Of a stretch of DNA of 64,000 bases, positions 43,076 through 50,613 are shown piece by piece. Position 1 is the stretch's first letter; every line of letters starts with the position of its first letter. The translations under genes and the position numbers were made by a program. The notes below the pieces were generated by a model. The model saw only the letters and a list, made by a program, of their open reading frames with translations, did no database searches and was not told the origin of the DNA. Source of the stretch: Flavitalea plasmicola (GTDB lineage: Bacteria > Bacteroidota > Bacteroidia > Chitinophagales > Chitinophagaceae); the NCBI RefSeq assembly GCF_030546645.1, contig NZ_JAUOTO010000010.1:1-64000 (forward strand), written 5' to 3'.

Positions 43076-44776
43076 ATGCTGACCAGGGAACAGAAGGATA
43101 TCGTCGACAGCTCCGGAAATATCAAGATAAATGCAGTAGCGGGCTCGGGAAAAACCACCACCCTTATCGAGTATGCCAGGGCCCGGCCCGGCGGGAAAAT
43201 ATTATATCTGGCTTTCAACAGGGCGGTAAAGCTGGAGGCGGAAAAGAAATTTGCTGAAAAAGGGGTTTCCAATGTACGGATCGAGACCGCTCACTCATTG
43301 GCCTTTTCCCGCATCGTCAAGGGGACGGACTATACGATCAAGGCCGACAGCTATAAGACGCCCGAGATCGCCGGGATACTGGGCCTGGATCATTTCGATG
43401 GGAAGCACACCGCCTATATTGTAGCTACGCATATCAATGCCTTTGTCGCTTATTTCTGCAATAGCGATAAGGCGAGGGTCCAGGAGCTGGACTATGAAGC
43501 CGTGATCGGAGACCCCGCCGCCAGGCAATTCGCCATCAGCTTTAAAGAGGAAATATCCCATCAGACCCGCCTGTTCCTTGATAAAATGAATAAGGGAGAG
43601 ATCCCCATCATCCACGACTTTTACTTGAAGAAGTTCCAGCTGAGCAAGCCGGCACTCCCCTTCGACACGATCCTGTTTGACGAGGGACAGGACGCCTCGG
43701 CGGCCATGCTGGACATTTTTCTTTGCCAGCGGGCGACAAAAGTGATAGTAGGGGATAGCCATCAGCAGATCTATGGATGGCGGTATGCCGTGAATTCCCT
43801 GGAAAAAGTGGATTACCCATCCTTCGATCTCAGCGCCAGCTTCCGGTTTGACCAGGACGTCGCACAGCTGGCGCGAAGTGTGATCAGCTGGAAGCGGCAT
43901 TTGAAGATCCCGTCGGCCCTCACCATCTCGGGGTCGGGGAAGCCGGGGCGGATCAAAACCCGGGCAGTGATCGCAAGGACCAATACAGGGCTGCTGGTGA
44001 AAGCCATCGAGCTGTTGATCGAGAAAAAGGAGATCGCGTCGGTTTATTTCGAAGGGCGGATCGAAAATTATACGTACGCCAATGAGGGGGCATCCATCTA
44101 TGATGTATTGAACCTTTATAATGGAGAAAAAGAGCGGGTGAGGGACAAAATGATCGCTTCCATGAAGGATATGGACGAGCTGGAAGAATACATAGAGCAC
44201 ACGGGCGATGCACAGCTGCGCATGTTGGTGGAGGTCGTAAAGGAATATGGCAAAAAGATCCCCGGCTATATAAAAAAATTGAAGGAATGCCACCTGGACC
44301 ATGACCAGAAGGACAAGGCGGATATGATCTTTTCGACGGTGCACCGGTGTAAGGGAATGGAATATGACGAAGTGACGCTGGCCGACGATTTCATTACGGA
44401 GGCAAAAGTCCAGGACGCTTCATCAGCTGATGAGGGCGACGGTACATCCAGGTTATATGAAGAGATCAATCTTTTGTATGTGGCGATCACCCGGGCGAAA
44501 AGCGTGCTCTATGTTCCGCAGCATATTTTCCCGGAAGTGGAGAAGAGTGGCAAGACCCTGAAGATCATTAAACCCGTGAAGACTTCTGCAAAGGGATACG
44601 ACCTGCAATCGGCCAAAGAGCGGAACAAAAGCGCCTACGCGCCATGGTCAAGCGATGAGGACAGCAGGCTGATGGAGCTGTTCAATAAGGGGAAGTCGCC
44701 TAACCAGCTGGCGAAGATTTTTGACAGGACGGCAGGGGCAATCGTGGCGAGGGTAAAGAAGTTGAATTTGGATTGA
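43076..44776 (+). CDS. UvrD/FBH1-like superfamily 1 helicase with Myb-like C-terminal tail
   Basis: 566 residues from the ATG at 43076, chosen over 43040 because of the promoter position and the typical start LTREQKDIVDSSGNIKINAV. Motif I is AGSGKTT at 22-28, motif II is DEGQD at 202-206 (Gly where Ala is usual), with GDSHQQIYGWR as motif III and NLLYVAITRAK as motif VI. The compact form and the opening KILYLAFNRAVKLEAEKKF resemble bacterial FBH1-like helicases that remodel recombination intermediates. The last 45 residues (YAPWSSDEDSRLMELFNKGK, AGAIVARVKKL) form a SANT/Myb-like DNA-binding tail. It is monocistronic and divergent from system 3. Confidence 0.88.
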   Translation: MLTREQKDIVDSSGNIKINAVAGSGKTTTLIEYARARPGGKILYLAFNRAVKLEAEKKFAEKGVSNVRIETAHSLAFSRIVKGTDYTIKADSYKTPEIAGILGLDHFDGKHTAYIVATHINAFVAYFCNSDKARVQELDYEAVIGDPAARQFAISFKEEISHQTRLFLDKMNKGEIPIIHDFYLKKFQLSKPALPFDTILFDEGQDASAAMLDIFLCQRATKVIVGDSHQQIYGWRYAVNSLEKVDYPSFDLSASFRFDQDVAQLARSVISWKRHLKIPSALTISGSGKPGRIKTRAVIARTNTGLLVKAIELLIEKKEIASVYFEGRIENYTYANEGASIYDVLNLYNGEKERVRDKMIASMKDMDELEEYIEHTGDAQLRMLVEVVKEYGKKIPGYIKKLKECHLDHDQKDKADMIFSTVHRCKGMEYDEVTLADDFITEAKVQDASSADEGDGTSRLYEEINLLYVAITRAKSVLYVPQHIFPEVEKSGKTLKIIKPVKTSAKGYDLQSAKERNKSAYAPWSSDEDSRLMELFNKGKSPNQLAKIFDRTAGAIVARVKKLNLD

Positions 44777-44833
44777 TCGATAGGGGATTTATGGCAATCG
44801 ATCCCCCAATGGAATATATCAAGGAAATATATG

Positions 44834-44865
44834 CGAAATGAATTTTAATTTTGTACTTCATTTCG
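44834..44865 (+). promoter_or_regulatory. Palindromic operator framing a -7 element
   Basis: CGAAATGAA (44834-44842) and TTCATTTCG (44857-44865) are a perfect 9-bp inverted repeat. The 14-bp centre holds TAATTTTG (44846-44853), an exact -7 element, 26 bp before the ATG at 44880. A dimeric repressor bound here would cover the promoter. No regulator gene was found beside it. Confidence 0.6.
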
Positions 44866-44879
44866 AATTTGACCTTGGT

Positions 44880-45064
44880 ATGAGCAACAAGATAGGTAAG
44901 AGGGGTGAAAGCATATTTTCGACTATTATCAGCCGAAATATTCCGAATAGGGGTTTTCTAAATATCCCATTGATAATGTGAATGTCAAACTACTTTGGAA
45001 AGAGGTCGCAGACTATTGGGATAATAGCCGGAAAATGACGAAATTTGTATCAACCTTCAATTAG
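44880..45064 (+). pseudogene. Remnant of a DUF4365-family gene (internal deletion)
   Basis: The first 33 codons (MSNKIGKRGESIFSTIISRN then IPNRGFLNIP) match the recalled N-terminus of DUF4365 proteins, which are nuclease-like and found in mobile or defence contexts. Translation stops at 44979-44981. A second frame from 44978 to 45064 encodes a piece that looks like the family's C-terminus (VNVKLLWKEVADYWDNSRKM, ending FVSTFN). The middle of about 100 residues is missing, so one deletion with a frame change explains both ends. The composition is AT-rich compared with neighbours. The upstream promoter and palindrome are intact. Confidence 0.6.
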
Positions 45065-45069
45065 CGACG

Positions 45070-45498
45070 ATGGAAAATAAAAAGGACTTTGGTAAATGGC
45101 GAGCTGAAAAGTTGGGATACGTCTATTTTTCCCGTCTATCTGACCTGATCATTAATGAGCCTAATTTGCCCTTATTTGATTATCTGATTGATATTGGTGA
45201 AAACCATAAACAAACCGGTCGGCTTTTTGGCGTAGAAGTAAAGCCATATAATAATGAGACCAGGAAGTTAAATGGTTCTTTCAGTAATGATTATAAGAAC
45301 ATTGCTTTTCCCGCCCTATTGGTGATGTTTGATAATAATGATGACCATGGGTATTATAGGTGGATCAAAAAACCAGTGAAGGACGGTCATCTTGCTTTGG
45401 ACTCCTCCGGTAATGACGTAGTAGAATTGAATGATCATAGCCTGAATGAGATCGTCGCCGAAGTAAAGGATTGGTACTCCCGCCAGCATATAGCCTAA
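45070..45498 (+). CDS. Small PD-(D/E)xK nuclease-like protein (DUF4365-like)
   Basis: 142 residues. LFDYLIDIG (with D37) followed by RLFGVEVKPY (E56, K58) fits the D...ExK core of PD-(D/E)xK nucleases and the DUF4365 group. FGKWRAEKLGYVYFSRL forms the leading helix, and SLNEIVAEVKDWYSRQ a closing helix. The usual catalytic surroundings are short, so activity is uncertain. The gene starts 5 bp after the decayed DUF4365 fragment, and both seem to share the palindromic promoter at 44834. The low GC content suggests acquisition by transfer. A role in DNA defence is inferred only from the family. Confidence 0.55.
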   Translation: MENKKDFGKWRAEKLGYVYFSRLSDLIINEPNLPLFDYLIDIGENHKQTGRLFGVEVKPYNNETRKLNGSFSNDYKNIAFPALLVMFDNNDDHGYYRWIKKPVKDGHLALDSSGNDVVELNDHSLNEIVAEVKDWYSRQHIA

Positions 45499-45680
45499 CT
45501 TTTTTGTATAAATATCTCCAGTAAGAACTCACCGCCGCTCACTTGTTTTCGGCCCGTTCAGACCGGCCTTTATCCTCATCCCCCTGGTAACCCCGACACC
45601 AGCCTTGCCCGTTTATTTACCTTAAGGAAATAAGGACCCGCCATTAGGAAGATGGCAGTCGCCGGATTGCCGGCGCCCAT

Positions 45681-45688
45681 TACTTTTG
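45681..45688 (+). promoter_or_regulatory. -7 element of the Cys-rich peptide gene
   Basis: TACTTTTG matches TAnnTTTG exactly and is preceded by a small inverted repeat GCCGG/CCGGC (45661-45674). The leader to the ATG at 45730 would be about 35 nt. No clear -33 element is visible. Confidence 0.45.
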
Positions 45689-45729
45689 TTTTGCATTGAA
45701 TCATATTTCATCACATTAAAGCTTCATCT

Positions 45730-45909
45730 ATGAAAAAGTTCTTTCTCTTTTTCCTTGTCTTGACCATGGGTGTTGGCATCGCCGCAACGGTGAAAGCCAA
45801 CAAAAGCGCAGTTATACGTTGCTGCAATGATTTCGGAAGCGTATGCGCAGTAGTAAATGGGGTAACCTTATTGGGACCCGTTCCTACACCTAAAAGCCCA
45901 TGTCCATAA
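45730..45909 (+). CDS. Short secreted Cys-rich peptide (59 residues)
   Basis: A signal peptide (MKKFFLFFLVLTMGVGIAAT, cleavage near VKA at residues 21-23) is followed by a mature part of about 36 residues with four cysteines (31, 32, 39 and 58) in RCCNDFGSVCAVVNG and the end PTPKSPCP. The even number allows two disulfides. The arrangement resembles the NVEAL-type peptide genes that precede 6-bladed propeller proteins in Bacteroidales, but the sequence is different and no family was recognised. It has its own promoter and is followed by a hairpin at 45939-45968, so it can be made in excess over the downstream propeller and MauE genes. Confidence 0.65.
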   Translation: MKKFFLFFLVLTMGVGIAATVKANKSAVIRCCNDFGSVCAVVNGVTLLGPVPTPKSPCP

Positions 45910-45938
45910 TCCCGGGCAGGGACATTCGTAAGCGTAAA

Positions 45939-45968
45939 AGACTAAGGCTGCGACTGCAGCTTTAGTCT
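45939..45968 (+). terminator. Hairpin between peptide and propeller genes (partial terminator)
   Basis: AGACTAAGGCTGC (45939-45951) pairs with GCAGCTTTAGTCT (45956-45968) over 13 bp with one G-U pair and a 4-nt loop. It ends 8 nt before the next ATG, with only a weak T-run. It probably reduces read-through to the propeller gene or controls its translation. Confidence 0.6.
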
Positions 45969-45975
45969 AAAATTT

Positions 45976-46992
45976 ATGAAAAAAAACGTCATAATATCAT
46001 CTGTCATTGTGTTGGGGGCATTATGCTTCATACTGGCATCAGTCCTCCGGTCGGATCCGGAGCAGCTGATGATCAATGTTCCCAGGAACTACGACGGGAT
46101 GTATGCCAGCCCGGAAGATACCATCCGGTTTCCGGGAACAATAAGCGCCATGAGAGCGGAAGGCGGCTTATTATTCGGGTATGCGCATGGACTTAGGAAG
46201 TTATACCAATATAACCTTGGAGATCATACAACAGATACCCTGGTTGATACCCGCTCTTTTTTATCCGGCATACTCAGCGGATTTGACTTCGATCCTGTTT
46301 CGGGCACTTTTTATTTTTTAAATACGAATACGAACAGGATCTATTTGTTCCATCCTAAGGATTCGATGAAGGACAGTCTTTATTTCAAACATCTCCATTT
46401 CGCGGCCGGGGAAAAATGTTGTAGAAGCGCCGACTTTTTTATCCGGGCAATAGATGATGCCACCAGCCTCACCAGTCTTAAGAAAGTGGATCAGAGCCGG
46501 GGTGCCGACACCACGCTTTATACGTTTACGCATTACGCTGACGGCGGCATTTCCGCGGACGGGTTCTTTATCAAAGACAGGTCGTCAGAGAAGCAATTCT
46601 TCATCCCATATTATAATGCAGAGATCATTCAATACGACGAAGCGGGGAATAAGATATCAAAAATAATTACGATTGACAAAACGATGCCTCATAATAACGT
46701 CGTTCCCGCAAACCATGGATATACCATTTCCAGCAAGTCCAGGATCATCAACATTGCTGCGGCAGCCGATAGCGCCCATTTATTCGTGCTCTCTTTCGCC
46801 TCCTCACCCGGGAAGAACGAACCTCCAGGGACAGTAATAGATGTATACTCTACTATCACCGGGCAATACGAAAGAAGTGTGCAGCTTCCATTTTTCCAAG
46901 GCCGCCGGGCGGCCCTGTTGGAGAGATCAGGGGATAGGCTTTTTGTTGCGTTCGATAATGATGTTCTATGCTATAAGATCAAATACAAATGA
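45976..46992 (+). CDS. Membrane-anchored propeller-like protein of the peptide cassette
   Basis: 338 residues. One N-terminal membrane helix or uncleaved signal (VIISSVIVLGALCFILASVL) is followed by a beta-rich domain of repeating blades: GYAHGLRKLYQYNLGD, FDFDPVSGTFYFLNTNTNRI, YYNAEIIQYDEAGNKISKII, and VYSTITGQYERSVQLPFFQG. This resembles BF3164-like 6-bladed beta-propellers, which often follow small secreted peptides in this phylum. A Cys pair (EKCCRSADFF) mirrors the CC of the peptide. Its stop overlaps the start of the MauE gene (ATGA), so both are translated together. Function unknown; a receptor or carrier for the peptide is possible. Confidence 0.6.
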   Translation: MKKNVIISSVIVLGALCFILASVLRSDPEQLMINVPRNYDGMYASPEDTIRFPGTISAMRAEGGLLFGYAHGLRKLYQYNLGDHTTDTLVDTRSFLSGILSGFDFDPVSGTFYFLNTNTNRIYLFHPKDSMKDSLYFKHLHFAAGEKCCRSADFFIRAIDDATSLTSLKKVDQSRGADTTLYTFTHYADGGISADGFFIKDRSSEKQFFIPYYNAEIIQYDEAGNKISKIITIDKTMPHNNVVPANHGYTISSKSRIINIAAAADSAHLFVLSFASSPGKNEPPGTVIDVYSTITGQYERSVQLPFFQGRRAALLERSGDRLFVAFDNDVLCYKIKYK

Positions 46993-47426
46993 AGCGGAAT
47001 ACGATCATTACTATTCTAAGTTATGCACTAAGCATACTGTTTGTGTATGCGGCATCAGCAAAAGCGATGGTGTACACCGATTTTATGGCAGATATCGCTA
47101 AATCTCCATTGCTGGTGAATTATAACAAGGCCATAATCGCTCCCGGCATTCTGGGGCTGGAGTTTTCGACGGTGATCCTGCTGCAATTTAAGGCGACCCT
47201 CAAGCTGGGCTTTTATTTGTCATCCTTCCTCATGCTGATGTTTACCTTATATCTCAGCACCTTATATTTTTTCTATACAAATATACCTTGTTCCTGCGGC
47301 GGTGTTTTGGGAAGAATACCTTATCCGGTGCATATCGTATTTAATTTGCTGTTTACCATTCTTTCCTTCACGGGCGCCTTTCTCTGTTCCAAGCCGGAAA
47401 ATCGTCCCCAGACTGCAGTCGTATAA
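46989..47426 (+). CDS. MauE/DoxX-like redox-associated membrane protein
   Basis: 145 residues with four membrane helices (TIITILSYALSILFVYAASA, AIIAPGILGLEFSTVILLQF, FYLSSFLMLMFTLYLSTLYF, HIVFNLLFTILSFTGAFL) and the motif PCSCGG, with Cys101 and Cys103, between the third and fourth helix. This pattern is that of the MauE family, which supports disulfide formation or electron transfer for secreted cysteine proteins. It overlaps the propeller gene by 4 bp. Together with the four-Cys peptide at 45730 it suggests a dedicated oxidation system for that peptide. Confidence 0.78.
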   Translation: MKRNTIITILSYALSILFVYAASAKAMVYTDFMADIAKSPLLVNYNKAIIAPGILGLEFSTVILLQFKATLKLGFYLSSFLMLMFTLYLSTLYFFYTNIPCSCGGVLGRIPYPVHIVFNLLFTILSFTGAFLCSKPENRPQTAVV

Positions 47427-47517
47427 TATCGATCAGGGTGACAAAACTCATATCCTTCCTTAACCTGGGTCATACCCCAACGGCAGGCAGGCGAGTAGCT
47501 TTATCAAAAATTAAATC

Positions 47518-47952
47518 ATGAAAAAGCTACTTATCCTGGCCATTGCATCCTTCATCATTTCTCCGGCCCTCATCGCCCAGACCAAAGCAGGCCGCGTAGA
47601 CACCGCGAAGCATCACACATTTTACACCTGTCCTAAGCACAGCGATTTCGTCAGCTACAAGCCCGGTAAATGCCCCAAGTGTGGAATGGACCTGAGCCTG
47701 TCCCCGAAAGAACAAATGAAGGCAGGCGAAACCAGGAGTTACCAATGCCCCATTCACCTGGCCGTCACCAGCCATGACCCTGCTAAGTGCCCCCAGTGCG
47801 GAAGGAAAATGAACCTGTCCCCGAAAGAACAGATGAAAGCCGAGGTGGCAAGGACTTACACCTGTCCTATGCATCCGGGCGTGGCCCTCGATAAAGACGG
47901 GAAATGTCCTAAATGCGGTACGGCCCTGGTGGAAAAGAAGAAAAGCAGGTAG
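47518..47952 (+). CDS. Periplasmic protein with three heavy-metal-binding domains
   Basis: 144 residues with a signal peptide to about residue 20 (ALIAQ) and three consecutive copies of the heavy-metal-binding motif: YTCPKHSDFV...CPKCGMDL, YQCPIHLAV...CPQCGRKM, and YTCPMHPGV...CPKCGTAL. Each has CPxH and CPxCG, joined by nearly identical LSPKEQMKA linkers. Such domains bind Cu, Ag or Zn and usually occur singly in efflux proteins (CusB, CopA). Here they form a free exported chain, perhaps a metal sponge or chaperone. The end reads KKKSR. No efflux gene lies nearby. Confidence 0.88.
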   Translation: MKKLLILAIASFIISPALIAQTKAGRVDTAKHHTFYTCPKHSDFVSYKPGKCPKCGMDLSLSPKEQMKAGETRSYQCPIHLAVTSHDPAKCPQCGRKMNLSPKEQMKAEVARTYTCPMHPGVALDKDGKCPKCGTALVEKKKSR

Positions 47953-47969
47953 GGCTGCATGGCTGGCGA

Positions 47970-49778
47970 CTAATTCGTCAGCTCCCGCAACCTGAACGCA
48001 TCTGTCAGATCTACACCTCCTTCCTCCCGGAGGATCCGCACCATATCCCTGAAAGGCCCGCTATTCCCCGCCAGGTTGGAAAAATAAACGATGCTCCATT
48101 CATCCCCCGGCACCTGTATCACAAAATTTGCAAATCCGCAGGTGCTGCCCGAATGAAACAGGATCAGGGGAGACCGCCCCGTCATAAACCAGCCCCCGGC
48201 ATAATAGCTGTCCGCCATCCCGGCAATGGGCATGCGAAGGCGCTTAAGTACAGCCGGCAGCTGCACCAGCCGCCCCTGCTGTAATGCCCGCATCCACCTG
48301 GAATAGTCCGCCAGTGAAGTGTACACCCCTCCGTCTCCCTTCGTCGCACTGGTAATGCTTTGGTCGGATGGAATGATCTTGCCCGTACTGTCCCTGGCAT
48401 ACCCCATCGCCCTGAAACTGATAGGCTGCCCGTCCTCATATACAGTGGAATGATCCATCCCCAATGGCTGAAAGATCCTGTCCCGGAGGAAAGCGCCGAA
48501 GCTTTGATGCGACACCCTTTCAATGATCAGCGCCAGCAGGCAAAACCCTGAATTGCTGTAGCGGAACTTCGTCCCGGGCGGGAAATACGTCGAGTCGTGC
48601 AGAGACAGCATTCTCAATACGTCCGCATCCAACACCTGCCGGGTAGTAGTGTCGGGGATCAGCCATTCATAGTCCGGCAATCCGGAGCTGTGTGTCAGCA
48701 GATGCCGGATCAACACCGATCGTCCAACCCGGGCCGGCAATTCCGGTAACCAACGTCCGACCGGGTCGTCAAAACCCAGCCGCCCTTCCTTTTCCAGCAG
48801 AAAGATACCCATGGCCGTGAACTGCTTGGTAACAGAGGCCATACGGAAATTGCTCGATGTGTCCAACCGGGTGCCTTCATCCGCCCAACCCACTGCATTG
48901 TGGTACATCACCGTTCCTTTTTTCTCGATAGACACCACGAAACCCGGCCCCTTTGACGGATAAGCGCCAAACAGGGAGTCCAGTCTCGCAGCCAGCCGGC
49001 CACCCTGGGAAAAGGTAACGCCAGGGACGTTAAAGAGACTGTCTGCTAATTGACATTCCTTTATTTCTTTGATCTGGAGGACCGCAGTCCCTTTAGAAGG
49101 TGTTCCATCATTATTTGTCCAATCTGTTGCACTTTCAAGCCTCATTACACTGTAAGGAAAGTTCGCCGGCATAAATCCATTCAGGGGAGACCGTACTTTC
49201 AACGGATCCGCCGAATAATAAAAAGTAAATGCTTCGCCGGTCTTTGTCGTAGCATTTCCCTTAAGACATTTCCTGCCAGCAATGTAAAGAGGGCGGCCCT
49301 TTCCAAGAGACGTGATAATGGTTCGATTACTGTCCATCGCCCGATAAAAAAGTTCTGATGTCTCCTTTGCCAGATCTTTTCCGGAGACACTACCTTTCGT
49401 TCCTTGAAAATATACTTTTCGATTTGTCCAATCGATCAGATAGCTTGGATGCAGCATTTGCACCTTCATAGTCATTTGAACAGGTGCTCCATTTTCGTCA
49501 GCGAGGTTGCTGACAGACGAAGCATTGATGAGACTGCTGTCGCATCCGTCATTCCTGTATATCTTTTTGCCTTTTATATAGTAAGTGAAATAGTTGAATG
49601 GGTTGGTGTGCAGAATAGCGGCGGGATCCTCGGGGACTGGAACGTTCGGGGCAAATGCGTATAAATTGATGGTAACGATACCTTCTCCAAAACTGCCATC
49701 AGTGGGACTGTGCTGAGCATACGCCGTGGATAGGCAAAAAGCAAAAACAAATAAAAGGATCTTCCGGAAATTCTTCAT
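47970..49778 (-). CDS. Beta-lactamase-like serine hydrolase with N-terminal DUF4412/GLPGLI-like domain
   Basis: 602 residues. A signal peptide ends near TAYAQ. Residues of about 25-250 form a beta-rich domain (YYIKGKKIYRNDGCD, YLIDWTNRKVYFQGTKG, GRKCLKGNATTKTGEAFTFYY) similar to the DUF4412 or GLPGLI outer-membrane-linked families. From about 265 a class C beta-lactamase/D-alanyl-carboxypeptidase domain follows: MASVTKQF supplies the catalytic Ser and Lys, FRYSNSGF the Tyr and Asn, and LFHSGSTCG the HSG triad. Such proteins act on peptides or esters in the periplasm. The first part is clearly less GC-rich than the second, as if joined from two sources. The gene is convergent with the metal-binding gene at 47518. 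Confidence 0.82.
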   Translation of the reverse strand: MKNFRKILLFVFAFCLSTAYAQHSPTDGSFGEGIVTINLYAFAPNVPVPEDPAAILHTNPFNYFTYYIKGKKIYRNDGCDSSLINASSVSNLADENGAPVQMTMKVQMLHPSYLIDWTNRKVYFQGTKGSVSGKDLAKETSELFYRAMDSNRTIITSLGKGRPLYIAGRKCLKGNATTKTGEAFTFYYSADPLKVRSPLNGFMPANFPYSVMRLESATDWTNNDGTPSKGTAVLQIKEIKECQLADSLFNVPGVTFSQGGRLAARLDSLFGAYPSKGPGFVVSIEKKGTVMYHNAVGWADEGTRLDTSSNFRMASVTKQFTAMGIFLLEKEGRLGFDDPVGRWLPELPARVGRSVLIRHLLTHSSGLPDYEWLIPDTTTRQVLDADVLRMLSLHDSTYFPPGTKFRYSNSGFCLLALIIERVSHQSFGAFLRDRIFQPLGMDHSTVYEDGQPISFRAMGYARDSTGKIIPSDQSITSATKGDGGVYTSLADYSRWMRALQQGRLVQLPAVLKRLRMPIAGMADSYYAGGWFMTGRSPLILFHSGSTCGFANFVIQVPGDEWSIVYFSNLAGNSGPFRDMVRILREEGGVDLTDAFRLRELTN

Positions 49779-49815
49779 TACAGTAGGATTTAGTTTGATT
49801 GTTGAATAAATGTAA

Positions 49816-49846
49816 TAAAAAAAGCCGCAGGTCTATACCCGCGGCT
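49816..49846 (-). terminator. Rho-independent terminator of the tandem DUF4242 gene
   Basis: On the minus strand AGCCGCGGG and CCTGCGGCT (49846-49838 and 49831-49823) pair over 9 bp with one G-U pair and a 6-nt loop, followed by a run of seven T. Confidence 0.88.
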
Positions 49847-49877
49847 GAATTACAACATACACATGAGAGAATATCTT

Positions 49878-50477
49878 CTATTGCCCTTGCTTCACTTTCT
49901 CGATGTACGCAGGCACCAGCCCGTGCGCTTCTTTGTGGGTGTTGATCACTGCGCTGGAGTCGGGCGCCTGGGAGAGACAGACTACGCGACCGTCCTTCTC
50001 GTCCACCCAGTAATTGATGAAATTTACCCCATATTTGCCTTGCACGGCCAGGTCCTTGGCGTGCGCTCCCGCAACGTCCTGGGCGGTAACCTTTCCTGCT
50101 CCCAGCTCATGCACGTCCAGGTAGAAATCCTTCCCTTCCTGGATAGCGGCTTCCTTTCCCCCTGTCACCATGTAGATGTCGTCCGGCAGCAGGCCATGGG
50201 CTTCACCATGGGTCTTACGAATGGACTGGGTGTCGGCGGCGGAGGAAAGACAATAGACATCCCCCTCTCTTTCGTCCACCCAGTACTTAATGAATTGAAC
50301 ACCATACTTTTTTTCGGTTGCCAGGTCCTTGGCATGGGCGTCGGCGACGGCTGCTGCAGTTACTTTTCCGGCGCCGAGATGGTGTACGTCTATATAATAG
50401 TGCTTCGTTTGAGCGGATAAGGCAGTTGAACAGAAAGACACAGCAGCAAGTGCGGCAACAACAGATAAAAGCTTCAT
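49878..50477 (-). CDS. Secreted protein with two DUF4242 (nickel-binding SCO4226-like) domains
   Basis: 199 residues. A signal peptide ends near ALSAQ. Two homologous domains follow: HYYIDVHHLGAGKVTAAAVADAHAKDL (about 26-105) and DFYLDVHELGAGKVTAQDVAGAHAKDL (about 117-193). Each continues with a YGVxFIxYWVDExxG strand, a V(Y)CLSxAxD segment and a xTHxEAHGLxP helix, as in DUF4242 proteins. Some members bind nickel, and here the conserved His (THGEAHG, THKEAHG) could serve that. It lies on the other side of the LuxR-type regulator gene, with the same regulatory box as the single-domain DUF4242 gene at 53318. A terminator follows at 49816. Confidence 0.85.
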   Translation of the reverse strand: MKLLSVVAALAAVSFCSTALSAQTKHYYIDVHHLGAGKVTAAAVADAHAKDLATEKKYGVQFIKYWVDEREGDVYCLSSAADTQSIRKTHGEAHGLLPDDIYMVTGGKEAAIQEGKDFYLDVHELGAGKVTAQDVAGAHAKDLAVQGKYGVNFINYWVDEKDGRVVCLSQAPDSSAVINTHKEAHGLVPAYIEKVKQGQ

Positions 50478-50528
50478 GATTGCTTGATTTAACGATGATT
50501 AAAGATGATTAAAATGGTAATTAGAAGA

Positions 50529-50601
50529 CAAAGGAACTGGCATTTTTTCGCTTGGATATGGGGTATTTTCCCTATTTTAGCAGTACCTCCACCTCATTTT
50601 A
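50529..50601 (-). promoter_or_regulatory. Activator box and promoter of the tandem DUF4242 gene
   Basis: On the minus strand TAAAATAGGGAA (50579-50568) lies exactly 31 bp before TTCCTTTG (50536-50529), a 7/8 match to TAnnTTTG. A weaker copy TAAAATGAGG (50601-50592) lies 22 bp further upstream. The same layout precedes the DUF4242 gene at 53318. The box also lies 35 bp before the LuxR-type regulator gene, so autoregulation is possible. Confidence 0.65.
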
Positions 50602-50613
50602 CAATTAGAAATC

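Noticed and set aside
45499-45729. Gene in the 231-bp gap before the Cys-rich peptide
   Set aside because: No open frame of coding character. Only the -7 element and a small inverted repeat are visible.
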